This document shows, one piece after another, positions 8,702 through 17,435 of a stretch of DNA of 64,000 nt. Position numbers and translations under genes: made by a program. The first letter of the stretch is position 1, and each line of letters begins with the position of its first letter. The DNA comes from Porphyrobacter sp. IPPAS B-1204. GTDB lineage: Bacteria > Pseudomonadota > Alphaproteobacteria > Sphingomonadales > Sphingomonadaceae. The stretch is from positions 682,001 to 746,000 of the forward strand of contig RHGM01000003.1 of the NCBI GenBank assembly GCA_003724185.1, read 5' to 3'. The notes under the pieces are model-generated. The model had not been told where the DNA came from. It saw only the letters and a program-made list of their open reading frames with translations, and searched no databases.

Positions 8702-10177
8702 ATGCCCCGCCCTTCTGATGGCCGATCCGGTCGCCATGCCGCCCGTCTGATCGCCGCCGCGCTGCTGGCCGGCACCAGTGCTCCGGCGCTGGCGCAGGCC
8801 GTCGCTCCTGAAGCGGCGGATCAGGCTGCCACGATTGCCGATCTGCAACGCCAGATTGACGAGCTGAAGGCCATGGTCAGCGCGTTGCAAGCGGCCCAGC
8901 CCGCGCCAGCCCCCGCCCAGACTGCCGCAGCCCCGGCGCAGGCTCCGCCAGCCTCCGCCAGCTTTCAGGGCGCACCGCCTCGGGTGGAGCTCGCGGCTGC
9001 TCCCCCGCCGGAACCAGTAAAGCCCAAGCGCGAGGCATGGTACGACAAGTTGCGCCTACGCGGCTATACCCAGATGCGCGTCAACCAGATCACCACCGGC
9101 GATGCCGATGCACCCGCCGGGGTTTCACGCCTGCGCTCGATCCACGACAGCGGCCTGAACGGCGACAGCAATTTCACCTTCCGCCGGATGCGGCTGGTGC
9201 TGCAAGGCGATGTCAGCGACCACGTCTCGCTCTATTTCCAGCCCGATTTCGCCGCTGCCGTCTCCAACCAGTCGGTCGGCGAACGGCGCGAAAACAGCGT
9301 TTCCCTGCGCGACATGTATGCCGATGTCTTCCCGACCGGCGACAAGGCGTTCCGCATCCGGCTCGGCCAGTCGAAGGTGCCTTATGGCTGGGAGAACATG
9401 CAGTCCTCCTCCAACCGCCTCGCGCTGGACCGAACCGATGCGATCAACACCGCCGCTGCGGGCGAGCGCGATATGGGGATCGTCGCCTACTACACCCCGC
9501 CCCGCGTGCAGGCGATCTGGGACCGGCTGGAAGACAACGGGCAAAAGCTGTTCGGCAACTACGGCGCCTTCGGCCTCGGCGTGTTCAACGGGCAGGGCCT
9601 TAACCGATCGGAAGTCGACAACGACCTGATGACCGTCGCACTGGCGACCTGGCCGTTCGAACTGGACGGGCTGGGGCTTGATGGTCAGGTGTTCGAAATC
9701 GGCGGGTCAGTGATGCGCAACACCATCCGCCCCGAAGTGCGCAGCGGCGGGGTCAGCGCGGTCGGCTTCAAGGACAACCGCGTGAATGTCCACGCGATCC
9801 TCTACCCGCAACCCATCGGCGTGCAGGCCGAATGGAACTGGGGCACCGGGCCGGAATTCATCCCCGCCACGGGCCGGATCGAGGAACGCCCGGTCGATGG
9901 CGGCTATGTGCAGCTCATGGCCAAGATCGACAACTCACCCATCGGCACCATCCATCCCTTCGCTCGCTGGCAATATTACCGCGGCGGCTTCAAGGCGGCG
10001 ATCAATGCGCCCCGGCTGGAGACCGAAGAGCTGGAACTCGGTTTCGAATTCCAGCTCGATCCGGCGCTGGAGATCACCACCACCTATGGCTGGGCATCAC
10101 GCAAGGAAGCGGACGAACGCCGCTTCGGGCAGGCCGAAGGACAGATCCTGCGCGTGCAGGCCCAATGGAATTACTGA
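8702..10177 (+). CDS. Phosphate-selective-type (OprO/OprP) outer-membrane porin
   Basis: A 491-residue outer-membrane protein. An N-terminal signal peptide (to about residue 32, ending APALAQ) is followed by a coiled coil (ADLQRQIDELKAMVSALQAA), a Pro/Ala linker, and a beta-barrel domain beginning YDKLRLRGYTQMRVN with FRRMRLVLQGDVSDHVSLYF, typical of the OprO/OprP family. It ends in an aromatic residue (QWNY), as barrel proteins do. Coiled coil plus barrel supports a trimeric porin. An ATG at 8681 is an alternative start; neither has a clear ribosome-binding site. Substrate (phosphate or another anion) cannot be read from the sequence. Confidence 0.87.
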   Translation: MPRPSDGRSGRHAARLIAAALLAGTSAPALAQAVAPEAADQAATIADLQRQIDELKAMVSALQAAQPAPAPAQTAAAPAQAPPASASFQGAPPRVELAAAPPPEPVKPKREAWYDKLRLRGYTQMRVNQITTGDADAPAGVSRLRSIHDSGLNGDSNFTFRRMRLVLQGDVSDHVSLYFQPDFAAAVSNQSVGERRENSVSLRDMYADVFPTGDKAFRIRLGQSKVPYGWENMQSSSNRLALDRTDAINTAAAGERDMGIVAYYTPPRVQAIWDRLEDNGQKLFGNYGAFGLGVFNGQGLNRSEVDNDLMTVALATWPFELDGLGLDGQVFEIGGSVMRNTIRPEVRSGGVSAVGFKDNRVNVHAILYPQPIGVQAEWNWGTGPEFIPATGRIEERPVDGGYVQLMAKIDNSPIGTIHPFARWQYYRGGFKAAINAPRLETEELELGFEFQLDPALEITTTYGWASRKEADERRFGQAEGQILRVQAQWNY

Positions 10178-10197
10178 TCTGAAACGCGGCTGCCGGA

Positions 10198-10371
10198 TCA
10201 CTCCGGCGGCACTTCATCCGGCCCGCGGCCGGGCTCGTCGGTATCGGGCGGGGTCGGTTCGGTTTCGGGCGGCGGGGTCGGTTCGATGGGTTCGATGGGC
10301 TGCGGCGGGGTTTCGACCGGTGGCGCGGCGGGTTCGACGGTGTCGGGTGTCGGCGTGGGGACTGTGGCCAT
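10198..10371 (-). CDS. 57-residue Pro/Glu/Thr-rich small protein
   Basis: A short reading frame starting MATVPTPTPDTVEPAAP and ending GPDEVPPE. Almost every residue is Pro, Glu, Thr, Ala or Asp, with a PIEPIEPTPPPETEPTPP repeat, so it is acidic and disordered. GGAG lies eight bases before the ATG, which favours real translation. It lies between the convergent porin and SDR genes. No function is suggested. Confidence 0.55.
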   Translation of the reverse strand: MATVPTPTPDTVEPAAPPVETPPQPIEPIEPTPPPETEPTPPDTDEPGRGPDEVPPE

Positions 10372-10479
10372 TGCTGTTCTCCGCTAAACCGGACTGTGAA
10401 CCTTGGCATTGATCGGCCCGGCGGATGACAGTGCCGTTGCCCGGCGCGTTTCACCTTATGCTAGGATAAGCCCCTACGG

Positions 10480-10516
10480 AATAAGAAAGGGCCGGAAGAT
10501 CGCTCCCCCGGCCCCT
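10480..10516 (-). terminator. Rho-independent terminator after the SDR gene
   Basis: On the reverse strand, GGGCCGG (10508-10514 complement) pairs with CCGGCCC (10489-10495 complement), followed by TTTCTTATT. It is placed 25-60 bases after the SDR stop codon. Confidence 0.7.
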
Positions 10517-10539
10517 TACTCATCACGCTTGATCGCGCC

Positions 10540-11349
10540 TCAGCGCCCGCCGGACGGATCGGCGAAGTGGTTCGGCAGCAACGCGTTGACCACGCCGCCA
10601 TCCACCGTCAGCGTCTCGCCCACCACATAATCGCCTGCACGGCTGCACAGGTAGATTGCAGCGGCGGCCATGTCTTCGGCAGTGCCGATGCGCTTGGCCG
10701 GGATACCGCTCGCGCTGGCGTCGGGCGCGTCCTTGGCTGCCTTGTTCATTTCGGACGGGAAGGCCCCCGGCGCAATCGAGGTGACCACGATATTGTCCTG
10801 GATCAGCCGTGCCGCCATGCGCCGGGTCAGCTGGATCACCGCCGCCTTTGACGCCTGATAGGCATAGGTTTCCCACGGATTGATCCGCTGGCCATCGATA
10901 GAGGAGACGTGGATCACCTTGGCCGGATGACCATTCTGGCCGCCTGCGACCAGCAGATCATGCAATTTTTGCGTCAGGAAGAACGGGGTCTTGACGTTCA
11001 GATCCATCGTCCGGTGCCACCCGGCCTCGGAGAATTCGAGGTACGGCTGGCCCCACGCCGCCCCTGCATTGTTGATCAGAATATCGAGCCGGGATTCGCG
11101 CGCCTTCAACTCATTGGCCAGCGCCACCATCCCATCCATTTGGCTGAGGTCAGCCGGGATGCCGATGACGCGGTCGGCGCCGAATTCGTCGATGGTCGCC
11201 TGCATCTGATCGGCCTTGCGCGCCGAGATATAGACCTTGGCACAGCCCGCTGCGAGCAGACCCTCGACGAACATCTTGCCGATCCCGCGGCTGCCGCCGG
11301 TCACCAGCGCAATGCGCCCTTCGAGGCTGAAAAGTGATTGAATGTCCAT
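10540..11349 (-). CDS. Short-chain dehydrogenase/reductase
   Basis: A 269-residue SDR. The cofactor motif TGGSRGIGKMF is at about residue 17, NNAGAAWGQ near 92, the catalytic Ser in HVSSIDGQRINPW, and Tyr-Lys in YAYQASKAAV; the C-terminus has VDGGVVNALL. The order matches RhlG/FabG-like oxidoreductases of acyl-CoA or ketone substrates. It lies three bases downstream of an acyl-CoA dehydrogenase and is probably co-transcribed, which suggests a hydroxyacyl-CoA or alcohol oxidation step. Confidence 0.9.
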   Translation of the reverse strand: MDIQSLFSLEGRIALVTGGSRGIGKMFVEGLLAAGCAKVYISARKADQMQATIDEFGADRVIGIPADLSQMDGMVALANELKARESRLDILINNAGAAWGQPYLEFSEAGWHRTMDLNVKTPFFLTQKLHDLLVAGGQNGHPAKVIHVSSIDGQRINPWETYAYQASKAAVIQLTRRMAARLIQDNIVVTSIAPGAFPSEMNKAAKDAPDASASGIPAKRIGTAEDMAAAAIYLCSRAGDYVVGETLTVDGGVVNALLPNHFADPSGGR

Positions 11350-11352
11350 GTG

Positions 11353-12492
11353 TCAGTACCCGCTAAGTTCGGCCACGCGGTTCGCGTGGAAATGGGCGTC
11401 GCCCAGGAATTCGGCCAGAGCGCGGTCGCGCTTCATGTAGAGGCCGATGTCGTATTCGTCGGTCATGCCGATGCCGCCGTGCATCTGCACGCCTTCCTGC
11501 ACCGCCAGCCGTGCGGTCTTGGCGACCTTGGCCTTGGCCACGCTGGCCATCAGATCGGCGTGCGCGCTGCCACCGTCGAGCAATTGCTGCGCCTTGATCG
11601 TGGCGGCGCGGGCGATTTCGACTTCGGAATAAAGGTGGCTGGCGCGGTGCTGGAGCGCCTGAAACTCGCCGATCAGCTTGCCGAACTGCTTGCGCTGCTT
11701 GAGGTAGTCCACGGTCATGTCCATTGCGCCTCTGGCGACGCCCACGCCTTCCGCCGCTGCGCCGACGCGCCCTGCGAGCAGCATGGCATCAAGCACTGCG
11801 CGCCCACCGTCGATCTCGCCGATCACGGCATCGCCATCCAATTCCACGCCGTCGAAACGGGTGTGGGTCGCCATCGAGGAATCGACCAGCCGCACCGCAT
11901 CATGGCTCATGCCGCTGGCATCCTTGGGCACAGCGAAAAGGGTAATGCCATCGGCATCCTCGTCCCCGCCCGATGTGCGCGCGGCGACCACGATCATGTC
12001 GGAGCTGCTGCCGTGGATGACGAAGCTTTTGCTGCCGGTAAGGCGGAAGCCGTTGCCCGACTTTTCGGCACGCGTGGCAATGCGCGAGGGACGGTGCTTG
12101 GCGGTTTCGTCAATCGCGACGGCGAACACAGAGTCGCCCGCGATCAGCCCAGGCAAGTAGCGGCCCTTGAGGTCATCCGAGCCGTGCTTCAGCGCAGTGG
12201 CGGCCAGCACGGATGAGGTTAGGAAGGGCGAAGGCGTCAGGTTGCGGCCGATTTCCTCCAGCACGATCCCGGCTTCGACATGGCCCATGCCAAGGCCGCC
12301 GTCAGCCTCGTCCACCAGCATCCCGGTGAAGCCCATTTCGGCCATCTGCTTCCACAGGCCGTGGCCGAAGCCGTCCTTGCAATTGCGGTCGCGCCAGTGG
12401 CGCAGCTGCTTGGCAATGTTGCCTTCCTCGGCGATGAAGCCGCGCGCGGTGTCGGCGAGCATCGCCTGATCTTCATTGTGATACAGGGGCAT
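11353..12492 (-). CDS. Acyl-CoA dehydrogenase, probably the non-catalytic partner subunit
   Basis: A 379-residue FAD-dependent acyl-CoA dehydrogenase. It has the ACAD fold landmarks (GFTGMLVDEADGGLGMGHVE, KQFGKLIGEFQALQHR, VQMHGGIGMTDEYDIGLYMK), but the C-terminal region lacks the EG(G)TSE-type segment that carries the base in the neighbouring enzyme. In actinobacterial and proteobacterial sterol or long-chain catabolism such proteins pair with a second ACAD as heterotetramers. The neighbour at 12606-13799 is the likely partner. The pairing is inference. Confidence 0.88.
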   Translation of the reverse strand: MPLYHNEDQAMLADTARGFIAEEGNIAKQLRHWRDRNCKDGFGHGLWKQMAEMGFTGMLVDEADGGLGMGHVEAGIVLEEIGRNLTPSPFLTSSVLAATALKHGSDDLKGRYLPGLIAGDSVFAVAIDETAKHRPSRIATRAEKSGNGFRLTGSKSFVIHGSSSDMIVVAARTSGGDEDADGITLFAVPKDASGMSHDAVRLVDSSMATHTRFDGVELDGDAVIGEIDGGRAVLDAMLLAGRVGAAAEGVGVARGAMDMTVDYLKQRKQFGKLIGEFQALQHRASHLYSEVEIARAATIKAQQLLDGGSAHADLMASVAKAKVAKTARLAVQEGVQMHGGIGMTDEYDIGLYMKRDRALAEFLGDAHFHANRVAELSGY

Positions 12493-12529
12493 TGTTTTTC
12501 CCTCTCCCGGAAATTCAAATCGTCATCCC

Positions 12530-12604
12530 GGGCCTGACCCGGGATCGCCATCGTCCTGGCGCCAGTTGCGAGCGGCCCCGGGTCAAGCCCGCGGCGACGC
12601 CAAT
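12530..12604. repeat. Intergenic palindromic repeat with CCCGGG cores
   Basis: The spacer between the two acyl-CoA dehydrogenase genes carries TCATCCCGGGCCTGACCCGG followed by a partly complementary CCCCGGGTCAAGCCCGCGG. This type of CCCGGGxxTGACCCGGG unit is widespread as dispersed intergenic repeats in alphaproteobacteria. It can fold as a hairpin between the two genes. Confidence 0.6.
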
Positions 12605-12605
12605 T

Positions 12606-13799
12606 TTAAGCGCCCGGCAGATCAAGGATGCGCTTGGCGATGACATTCAGCATCACCTCGCTCGTCCCGCCCTCGATCGAGTTCGCCTTGGTTCTGAGCC
12701 AGCTGCGCGAAGGCTTGCCGCCTTCGGTGGCATCGCTGTCCCATTCAAGGCTGCGTGAACCGCCGACTGCCATCATCAGCTCGTGGCGGCGCTTGTTCAG
12801 TTCGGTGCCTGCATACTTCATCATGTTCGGCTGCGCGGGGTGCGCCTTGCCGACCTTGATTTCATCGAGGAACTTCTCGCCCATCGCGGTGTAAGCCAGC
12901 GCATCGACATCGAACATCGCGAGTTCGGCGCGCAGCACGGGATCGAGATCATCGCCCAGCTTGGAAGCGTGCCGCTTCATCGCCGCGCCGATGCCCGCCG
13001 TACGGTCCCCGCCATCCGCGCCCGAAATCATCTCGCGTTCGTGGCCGAGCAGATACTTCGCCACATCCCAGCCGCGGTTGATCTCGCCCACGTAAGCCGG
13101 GCAATCATCGCCATAGGACTTGGGCACGGTGACATCGTCGAAGAAGGTTTCGCAGAAGGGCGAATTGCCGCTGATCAGCAGGATCGGCTTGGTGGTGACG
13201 CCGGGGCTTGCCATGTCGAACAGCATGAAGGTGATGCCGCCGTACTTGTTGTCCTTGTCGGTGCGGACAAGGCAGAAGATCCAGTCGGCGTGATCGGCGT
13301 ATGACGTCCAGACTTTCTGGCCGTTGACCACCCAGCTATCGCCCTTGTCCTCGCCAAAGGTCTGCAAGGAGACCAGATCGCTGCCGGAACCCGGTTCGGA
13401 ATAGCCCTGACACCAGCGAATTTCGCCGCGGGCGATTTCATTCAGGAACCGCTGCTTCTGCCCTTCGGTGCCGAAATGCAGCAGCGCCGGGCCAAGCATC
13501 CAGATGCCGAAGCTGCTCAAGGGCGGGCGGGCGCCGATGCGGGCCATTTCCTCGCGCAGCACCTTCGCCTCGGCCGGGCTTAGCCCCGCCCCGCCATAGG
13601 CTTGGGGCCAGCTTGGCACGGTGTAGCCCTTGGCCACGCAGGCTTCGAGCCACGCCTTTTGCGCGTCATTCTTGAAGGTGGCGCGGCGGCCGCCCCAATA
13701 GATATCGCTTTCATCGCGCACCGGCTCGCGCATTTCGGGCGGGCAGTTGGCCTCAAGCCAGATGCGGGTGTCAGCGCGGAATGTTTCCAGATCAGCCAT
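12606..13799 (-). CDS. Acyl-CoA dehydrogenase, probable catalytic subunit
   Basis: A 397-residue ACAD. The FAD/substrate-binding block WCQGYSEPGSGSDLVSLQT is at about residues 127-145, VNGQKVWTSYADHADWIFCL follows, and the C-terminus has KANSIEGGTSEVMLNVIAKR, which carries the EGGTSE segment expected of a catalytic subunit. It resembles FadE-type enzymes of branched or cyclic acyl-CoA oxidation. An operator-like sequence (13827-13843) lies just upstream of its start. It heads a reverse-strand unit with the second ACAD and the SDR. Confidence 0.9.
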   Translation of the reverse strand: MADLETFRADTRIWLEANCPPEMREPVRDESDIYWGGRRATFKNDAQKAWLEACVAKGYTVPSWPQAYGGAGLSPAEAKVLREEMARIGARPPLSSFGIWMLGPALLHFGTEGQKQRFLNEIARGEIRWCQGYSEPGSGSDLVSLQTFGEDKGDSWVVNGQKVWTSYADHADWIFCLVRTDKDNKYGGITFMLFDMASPGVTTKPILLISGNSPFCETFFDDVTVPKSYGDDCPAYVGEINRGWDVAKYLLGHEREMISGADGGDRTAGIGAAMKRHASKLGDDLDPVLRAELAMFDVDALAYTAMGEKFLDEIKVGKAHPAQPNMMKYAGTELNKRRHELMMAVGGSRSLEWDSDATEGGKPSRSWLRTKANSIEGGTSEVMLNVIAKRILDLPGA

Positions 13800-13826
13800 C
13801 GGCCGAGTCTCCTCTCTCGTCTCTCA

Positions 13827-13843
13827 CTTGACGCTTACGTTAG
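13827..13843. promoter_or_regulatory. LiuR-like operator candidate upstream of the ACAD gene
   Basis: CTTGACGCTTACGTTAG lies about 30-45 bases before the ACAD start. Read on the gene strand it is CTAACGTAAGCGTCAAG, an imperfect dyad with two ACGT/GCGT halves. Its form recalls the operators of MerR-family LiuR regulators of acyl-CoA and branched-chain catabolism. Related sequences recur at 13890-13910, 14412-14430 and 20959-20991. Confidence 0.45.
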
Positions 13844-13857
13844 GAGCATTTCGCAGC

Positions 13858-13931
13858 CCCCTGCAAGCGCCCAATGCGCCTGCACAGCTTGCCGTAGCGT
13901 CAGCTTGACGGTGATTGGCGCGGGGGCCAAT
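13858..13931 (+). repeat. Direct repeat copy A (promoter-like, 74 bp)
   Basis: This 74-base stretch matches 14383-14456 at about 61 of 74 positions without gaps. The left 21 bases (CCCCTGCAAGCGCCCAATGC...) and the right GCGGGGGCCAAT are identical in both. The middle holds the CGTAGCGTCAG variant of the operator-like motif. Copy A ends 24 bases before the small gene at 13955. Confidence 0.75.
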
Positions 13932-13954
13932 GCGCATCGCCAATGGAGGGTGAT

Positions 13955-14335
13955 ATGACCGAACAGCGCGAAACCTACGCGGAAATCCGTCAGGCGGCCT
14001 TCGAGAGCGCCTATTCGTGTTGCCGGTCACGGCTCAGCAAAAACAGAGTCATCCGGCCTGGGGAGACGGATGATGGGTTCGATATGTTCGCGCGGTTCTT
14101 CGATGGCACCCATGAGGTCATGGAGGAACCTCTGCTCGAATTGATGTTCCGCTCGCTCGAACTGATGCTTTTTGTCGGAAGTGTCCCGCCAGCGCACCGG
14201 GCGTATAACTTGAGGATCGCCGCAGACATTCTGAACCGCCATGGTTTTGAAGACCTCGTGAAGGACATCCCGCAGGACGAAGCAGACGAATTGAGAACTG
14301 ATCTCGAACTGCTTGGGCTGCTGCCCAGCAGCTAG
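13955..14335 (+). CDS. Unrecognised 126-residue acidic helical protein
   Basis: The start at 13955 (MTEQRETYAEIRQ) is chosen because GGAGGG lies five bases upstream; an in-frame ATG at 13943 would place that site inside the gene. The product is acidic, predicted mostly helical, and has Cys-Cys near the N-terminus (YSCCRSRLSKNR). LLELMFRSLELMLFVGSVPP is the most hydrophobic stretch but too charged for a membrane helix. It is flanked on both sides by the 74-base direct repeats, so gene plus promoter may have been inserted or duplicated. No family recognised. Confidence 0.7.
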   Translation: MTEQRETYAEIRQAAFESAYSCCRSRLSKNRVIRPGETDDGFDMFARFFDGTHEVMEEPLLELMFRSLELMLFVGSVPPAHRAYNLRIAADILNRHGFEDLVKDIPQDEADELRTDLELLGLLPSS

Positions 14336-14382
14336 GTTCGGATAAGCGGAAGGGGGCCAGCCGCGCATGAGCAATTCAGAGG

Positions 14383-14456
14383 CCCCTGCAAGCGCCCAAT
14401 GCGTCCGCTCCGGTTACAGTAACGTCAGCCTCACAGCGATTGACGCGGGGGCCAAT
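14383..14456 (+). repeat. Direct repeat copy B (promoter-like, 74 bp)
   Basis: Second copy of the repeat at 13858-13931. Here the operator-like core reads GGTTACAGTAACGTCAGCC (14412-14430), a better dyad than in copy A. It lies 80 bases before the transporter gene start, so both copies sit in promoter position of a forward gene. Confidence 0.75.
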
Positions 14457-14536
14457 CGGTCTAGGTTCGCAACCGAATAAGGGAGAGAACAATTGGCCGG
14501 ATTCGGCGGATCGCCGTGCCATAAAGGCAGGCGCGG

Positions 14537-15973
14537 ATGAGCATGATTGCCGGGCCGCTTCCGGGCAGGCTCAAACTGATGCACGGCTTCGGATCGGTCG
14601 CTTTCGGGGTCAAGGACGGCGGCTTTTCGTTCTTCCTCCTGCCGTTCTACAATCTGGTGCTGGGGGTGGACGCCGGCATCGTCGGCGCGGCACTGGCGAC
14701 CGCGCTGATCATCGACGCGCTGGCCGATCCGCTGATCGGGCATCTCTCGGATCGCACCTACACACGCTGGGGCCGCCGCCTGCCATGGCTTTACCTCGCG
14801 CCGATCCCGCTGGCACTGGCCTGGGCGCTGCTGTGGTCGCCGCCGTTCACCGGCGTTCCGACCTTCTGGGAAATCGTCGCGCTGGCGGTGGGCGTGCGCC
14901 TGCTGCTGTCGGCCTGCGAGGTGCCGTCCATCAGCATGGTGCCTGAAATCACCGATGATTATGTCGAGCGCACCACGCTGTTCCGGTATCGCTTCCTGTC
15001 GGGCTGGGTCGGGGGTCTGACCATGTCGGTGCTGGCCTTCACAGTGTTCCTGCCCACGCCGGAAGCGCAATTGCAGCCCGATGGCTATGCGGTGTTCGGA
15101 ATGGTTGGCGCGGTGGTCATTCTGGTATCCGTGATCGGCTCGGCGCTGGGGCAGCATCGCTATGTCGCGCGGCTGCCAGACCACGCGCCGCCGCCGTTTT
15201 CGCTGGCCCACGCCTTTGCCGATATCTTCGATGCCTTCCGCGAACGCGCCTTCGTGATCTTCGCCTATGGCGCGCTCGCCGCCTACATCAGCCAGGGGGT
15301 GACGCTGTCGATCACGCTCTATGTTCTGCGTTATGTGTGGCAGTTCAGCGAACTGGCGTTCAAGCTGTACCCGCTGGCGCTTGGCCTTTCGATTGTGGCG
15401 ATGTTCGTTCTGGTCGGCCCGCTGCACCGTCGCTTCGGCAAGCCGGCGAGCGGTGCAGGCGGCGCTCTGGCCGCGCTCGTCATCGCGGGGACGCCTTATG
15501 TCCTTTATCTCACGGGATTGTGGCCTGAGACCGGCGGGGCGCTTTCGACCAGCCTGTTCGTCGTCTTCATGGTTGCCGCCAACACGGCGGGGGTCGTGTC
15601 GATCATCTCGGCCACATCGATGGTCGCCGAAATCGTCGAGGCCTTCGAGGAACGCACTGGCAAGCGTGCGGAGGGAACCTTCTACGCGGGCAATTGGCTG
15701 ATCCAGAAATCGGCGACCGGCGGCGGCATTCTGCTGACCAGCCTGATCGTCGATGGCGTAGGCTTGGCGCCCGGCACCGCGCAGGATGCCGTCGCCCCCG
15801 GGGTGGTCGCCAACCTTGCTTTGGCATATCTGCTGGTGACCGCCGTGCTTGCGTTGATAGCGGCGTTCTGGCTGGCCCGCTTCCCCATCACCCGCGCCGA
15901 TCACGAGGCCCGCATTGCCGCACGTATCGCGGGCGAACGTGCCGTTACGGCAGGGGCCGCGCCGCACAAATGA
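14537..15973 (+). CDS. GPH-family (MFS_2) cation symporter
   Basis: A 478-residue membrane protein with about twelve hydrophobic segments. The N-terminus ([20 protein letters not shown]) and the loop [20 protein letters not shown] are the signature of the glycoside-pentoside-hexuronide:cation symporter family. It opens the forward half of the acyl-CoA block and is followed after 79 bases by the ACAD11-like gene. Family substrates are usually sugars or glycosides; next to acyl-CoA genes it may import a hydroxy acid or terpenoid-like substrate, which is inference. Confidence 0.88.
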   Translation: MSMIAGPLPGRLKLMHGFGSVAFGVKDGGFSFFLLPFYNLVLGVDAGIVGAALATALIIDALADPLIGHLSDRTYTRWGRRLPWLYLAPIPLALAWALLWSPPFTGVPTFWEIVALAVGVRLLLSACEVPSISMVPEITDDYVERTTLFRYRFLSGWVGGLTMSVLAFTVFLPTPEAQLQPDGYAVFGMVGAVVILVSVIGSALGQHRYVARLPDHAPPPFSLAHAFADIFDAFRERAFVIFAYGALAAYISQGVTLSITLYVLRYVWQFSELAFKLYPLALGLSIVAMFVLVGPLHRRFGKPASGAGGALAALVIAGTPYVLYLTGLWPETGGALSTSLFVVFMVAANTAGVVSIISATSMVAEIVEAFEERTGKRAEGTFYAGNWLIQKSATGGGILLTSLIVDGVGLAPGTAQDAVAPGVVANLALAYLLVTAVLALIAAFWLARFPITRADHEARIAARIAGERAVTAGAAPHK

Positions 15974-16052
15974 GAGCTTGGCGGGTCGCCCATGCTCTGC
16001 CACGGTCACACCCAGATTCGGTTTTCAATCAGGACGAGAGAGGAACACCCCC

Positions 16053-17387
16053 ATGGATTTCGAACCCACCGAACGTCAGGTTTACTGGCGCAATCGCGTG
16101 CGCGATTTCATCGAGGCGCATGTCCGCCCCAACATGGCGGTCTATGACCAGCAGGATCACGAGGGCGAACGCTGGAAGGTGCTGCCCATTGTCGAGGAAA
16201 CCAAGGCCAAGGCCAAGGCCGCTGGCATCTGGAACCTGTTCATGCCCCCCCGCAATGACAGCCACCACCATGTCGATGACACCTTCGAATTCGAAGGCCC
16301 CGGCCTCACCAACCTCGAATACGCCATGTGCGCCGAGGAAATGGGCCGCATCGGCTGGGCATCCGAGGTCTTCAACTGCTCCGCGCCAGATACCGGCAAC
16401 ATGGAGGTGTTCCACCGCTATGGCACCCGCGAGCAGAAGGAACAGTGGCTGCGCCCGCTGATGAACGGCGAGGTCCGTTCGGCCTTCCTGATGACCGAAC
16501 CGAACACGGCTTCGTCTGACGCCACCAACATCGAAACCCGCATCGAGCGGGATGGCGATCACTACATCATCAACGGGCGCAAGTGGTGGTCTTCGGGCCT
16601 CGGCGATCCGCGCTGCAAGATCGCGATCCTGATGGGCAAGACCAATCCCGATGCCCAGCGCCATTCGCAGCAGTCGCAGATCCTGATGCCGATCGACACC
16701 CCCGGCGTGAATATCCTGCGCCACCTGCCCGTGTTCGGTTATGACGATGCCCCGCACGGCCACATGGAAGTCGAGATGGTCAACGTGCGCGTTCCGGCGG
16801 AGAACATCCTGCTGGGCGAGGGCCGCGGTTTCGAGATCGCGCAAGGCCGCCTCGGGCCGGGCCGCATCCACCACTGCATGCGCACCATCGGCGCCGCTGA
16901 AGAGGCGCTGGAGAAAATGTGCCGCCGCCTGCAGGAGCGCGAAGCTTTCGGCAAGCCGGTCTACAAGCACTCGGTCTGGGAAGAGCGCGTCGCGCGCGCC
17001 CGCATTGATATCGACATGACCCGTCTGCTCTGCCTCAAGGCGGCCGACATGATGGACAAGGTCGGCAACAAGGCCGCCAAGCAGGAAATCGCCATGATCA
17101 AGGTGCAGGCCCCCAACATGGCGCTGCGGATCATCGACGATGCAATCCAGGCGCATGGCGGCGGCGGCGTGTCGGACGATTACGGCCTTGCCCGCAGCTA
17201 CGCCAACCAGCGCACCCTGCGTCTGGCGGACGGTCCGGACGAAGTCCACGCCCGCTCCATCGCTCACATGGAGTTCGCCAAGCACGCGCCGCGTCCCGGC
17301 CCCACGGCCAACGCCCTGCGCGGCGATCATGGCCGTGCGACCGAGCCGCAGAGCTTCAGCTCGGGCGACATGGGCGTGGCGCGGTAA
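16053..17387 (+). CDS. ACAD11-like acyl-CoA dehydrogenase
   Basis: A 444-residue dehydrogenase very close to the ACAD half of animal ACAD10/ACAD11. Shared blocks are [81 protein letters not shown], and [20 protein letters not shown] near the C-terminus. ACAD11-type enzymes act on 4-phosphorylated acyl-CoA made by a linked kinase. That kinase is encoded two genes downstream (18524-19594). Start at 16053 is set by GAGAGAGGAACACCCCC upstream and by the family N-terminus [16 protein letters not shown]-terminal tail of some 30 residues is poorly conserved. Confidence 0.93.
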   Translation: MDFEPTERQVYWRNRVRDFIEAHVRPNMAVYDQQDHEGERWKVLPIVEETKAKAKAAGIWNLFMPPRNDSHHHVDDTFEFEGPGLTNLEYAMCAEEMGRIGWASEVFNCSAPDTGNMEVFHRYGTREQKEQWLRPLMNGEVRSAFLMTEPNTASSDATNIETRIERDGDHYIINGRKWWSSGLGDPRCKIAILMGKTNPDAQRHSQQSQILMPIDTPGVNILRHLPVFGYDDAPHGHMEVEMVNVRVPAENILLGEGRGFEIAQGRLGPGRIHHCMRTIGAAEEALEKMCRRLQEREAFGKPVYKHSVWEERVARARIDIDMTRLLCLKAADMMDKVGNKAAKQEIAMIKVQAPNMALRIIDDAIQAHGGGGVSDDYGLARSYANQRTLRLADGPDEVHARSIAHMEFAKHAPRPGPTANALRGDHGRATEPQSFSSGDMGVAR

Positions 17388-17394
17388 GTGTCTT

Positions 17395-17418
17395 CCCCCT
17401 CCTCCCCGGAGGAGGGGG
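17395..17418. repeat. C/G-rich perfect hairpin between ACAD11-like and ADH genes
   Basis: CCCCCTCCTCC (17395-17405) pairs exactly with GGAGGAGGGGG (17408-17418) around a two-base centre. It lies directly after the ACAD stop and 17 bases before the ADH start. Related C/G hairpins occur at 50622-50706. It may tune expression across the operon or be a dispersed repeat. Confidence 0.65.
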
Positions 17419-17435
17419 ACTTTGGGAGAAGACCA

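Noticed and set aside
14414..16009. A 531-codon reverse frame.
   Set aside because: Antisense shadow of the GPH transporter; sequence is Arg/Gln/His-rich without any motif.
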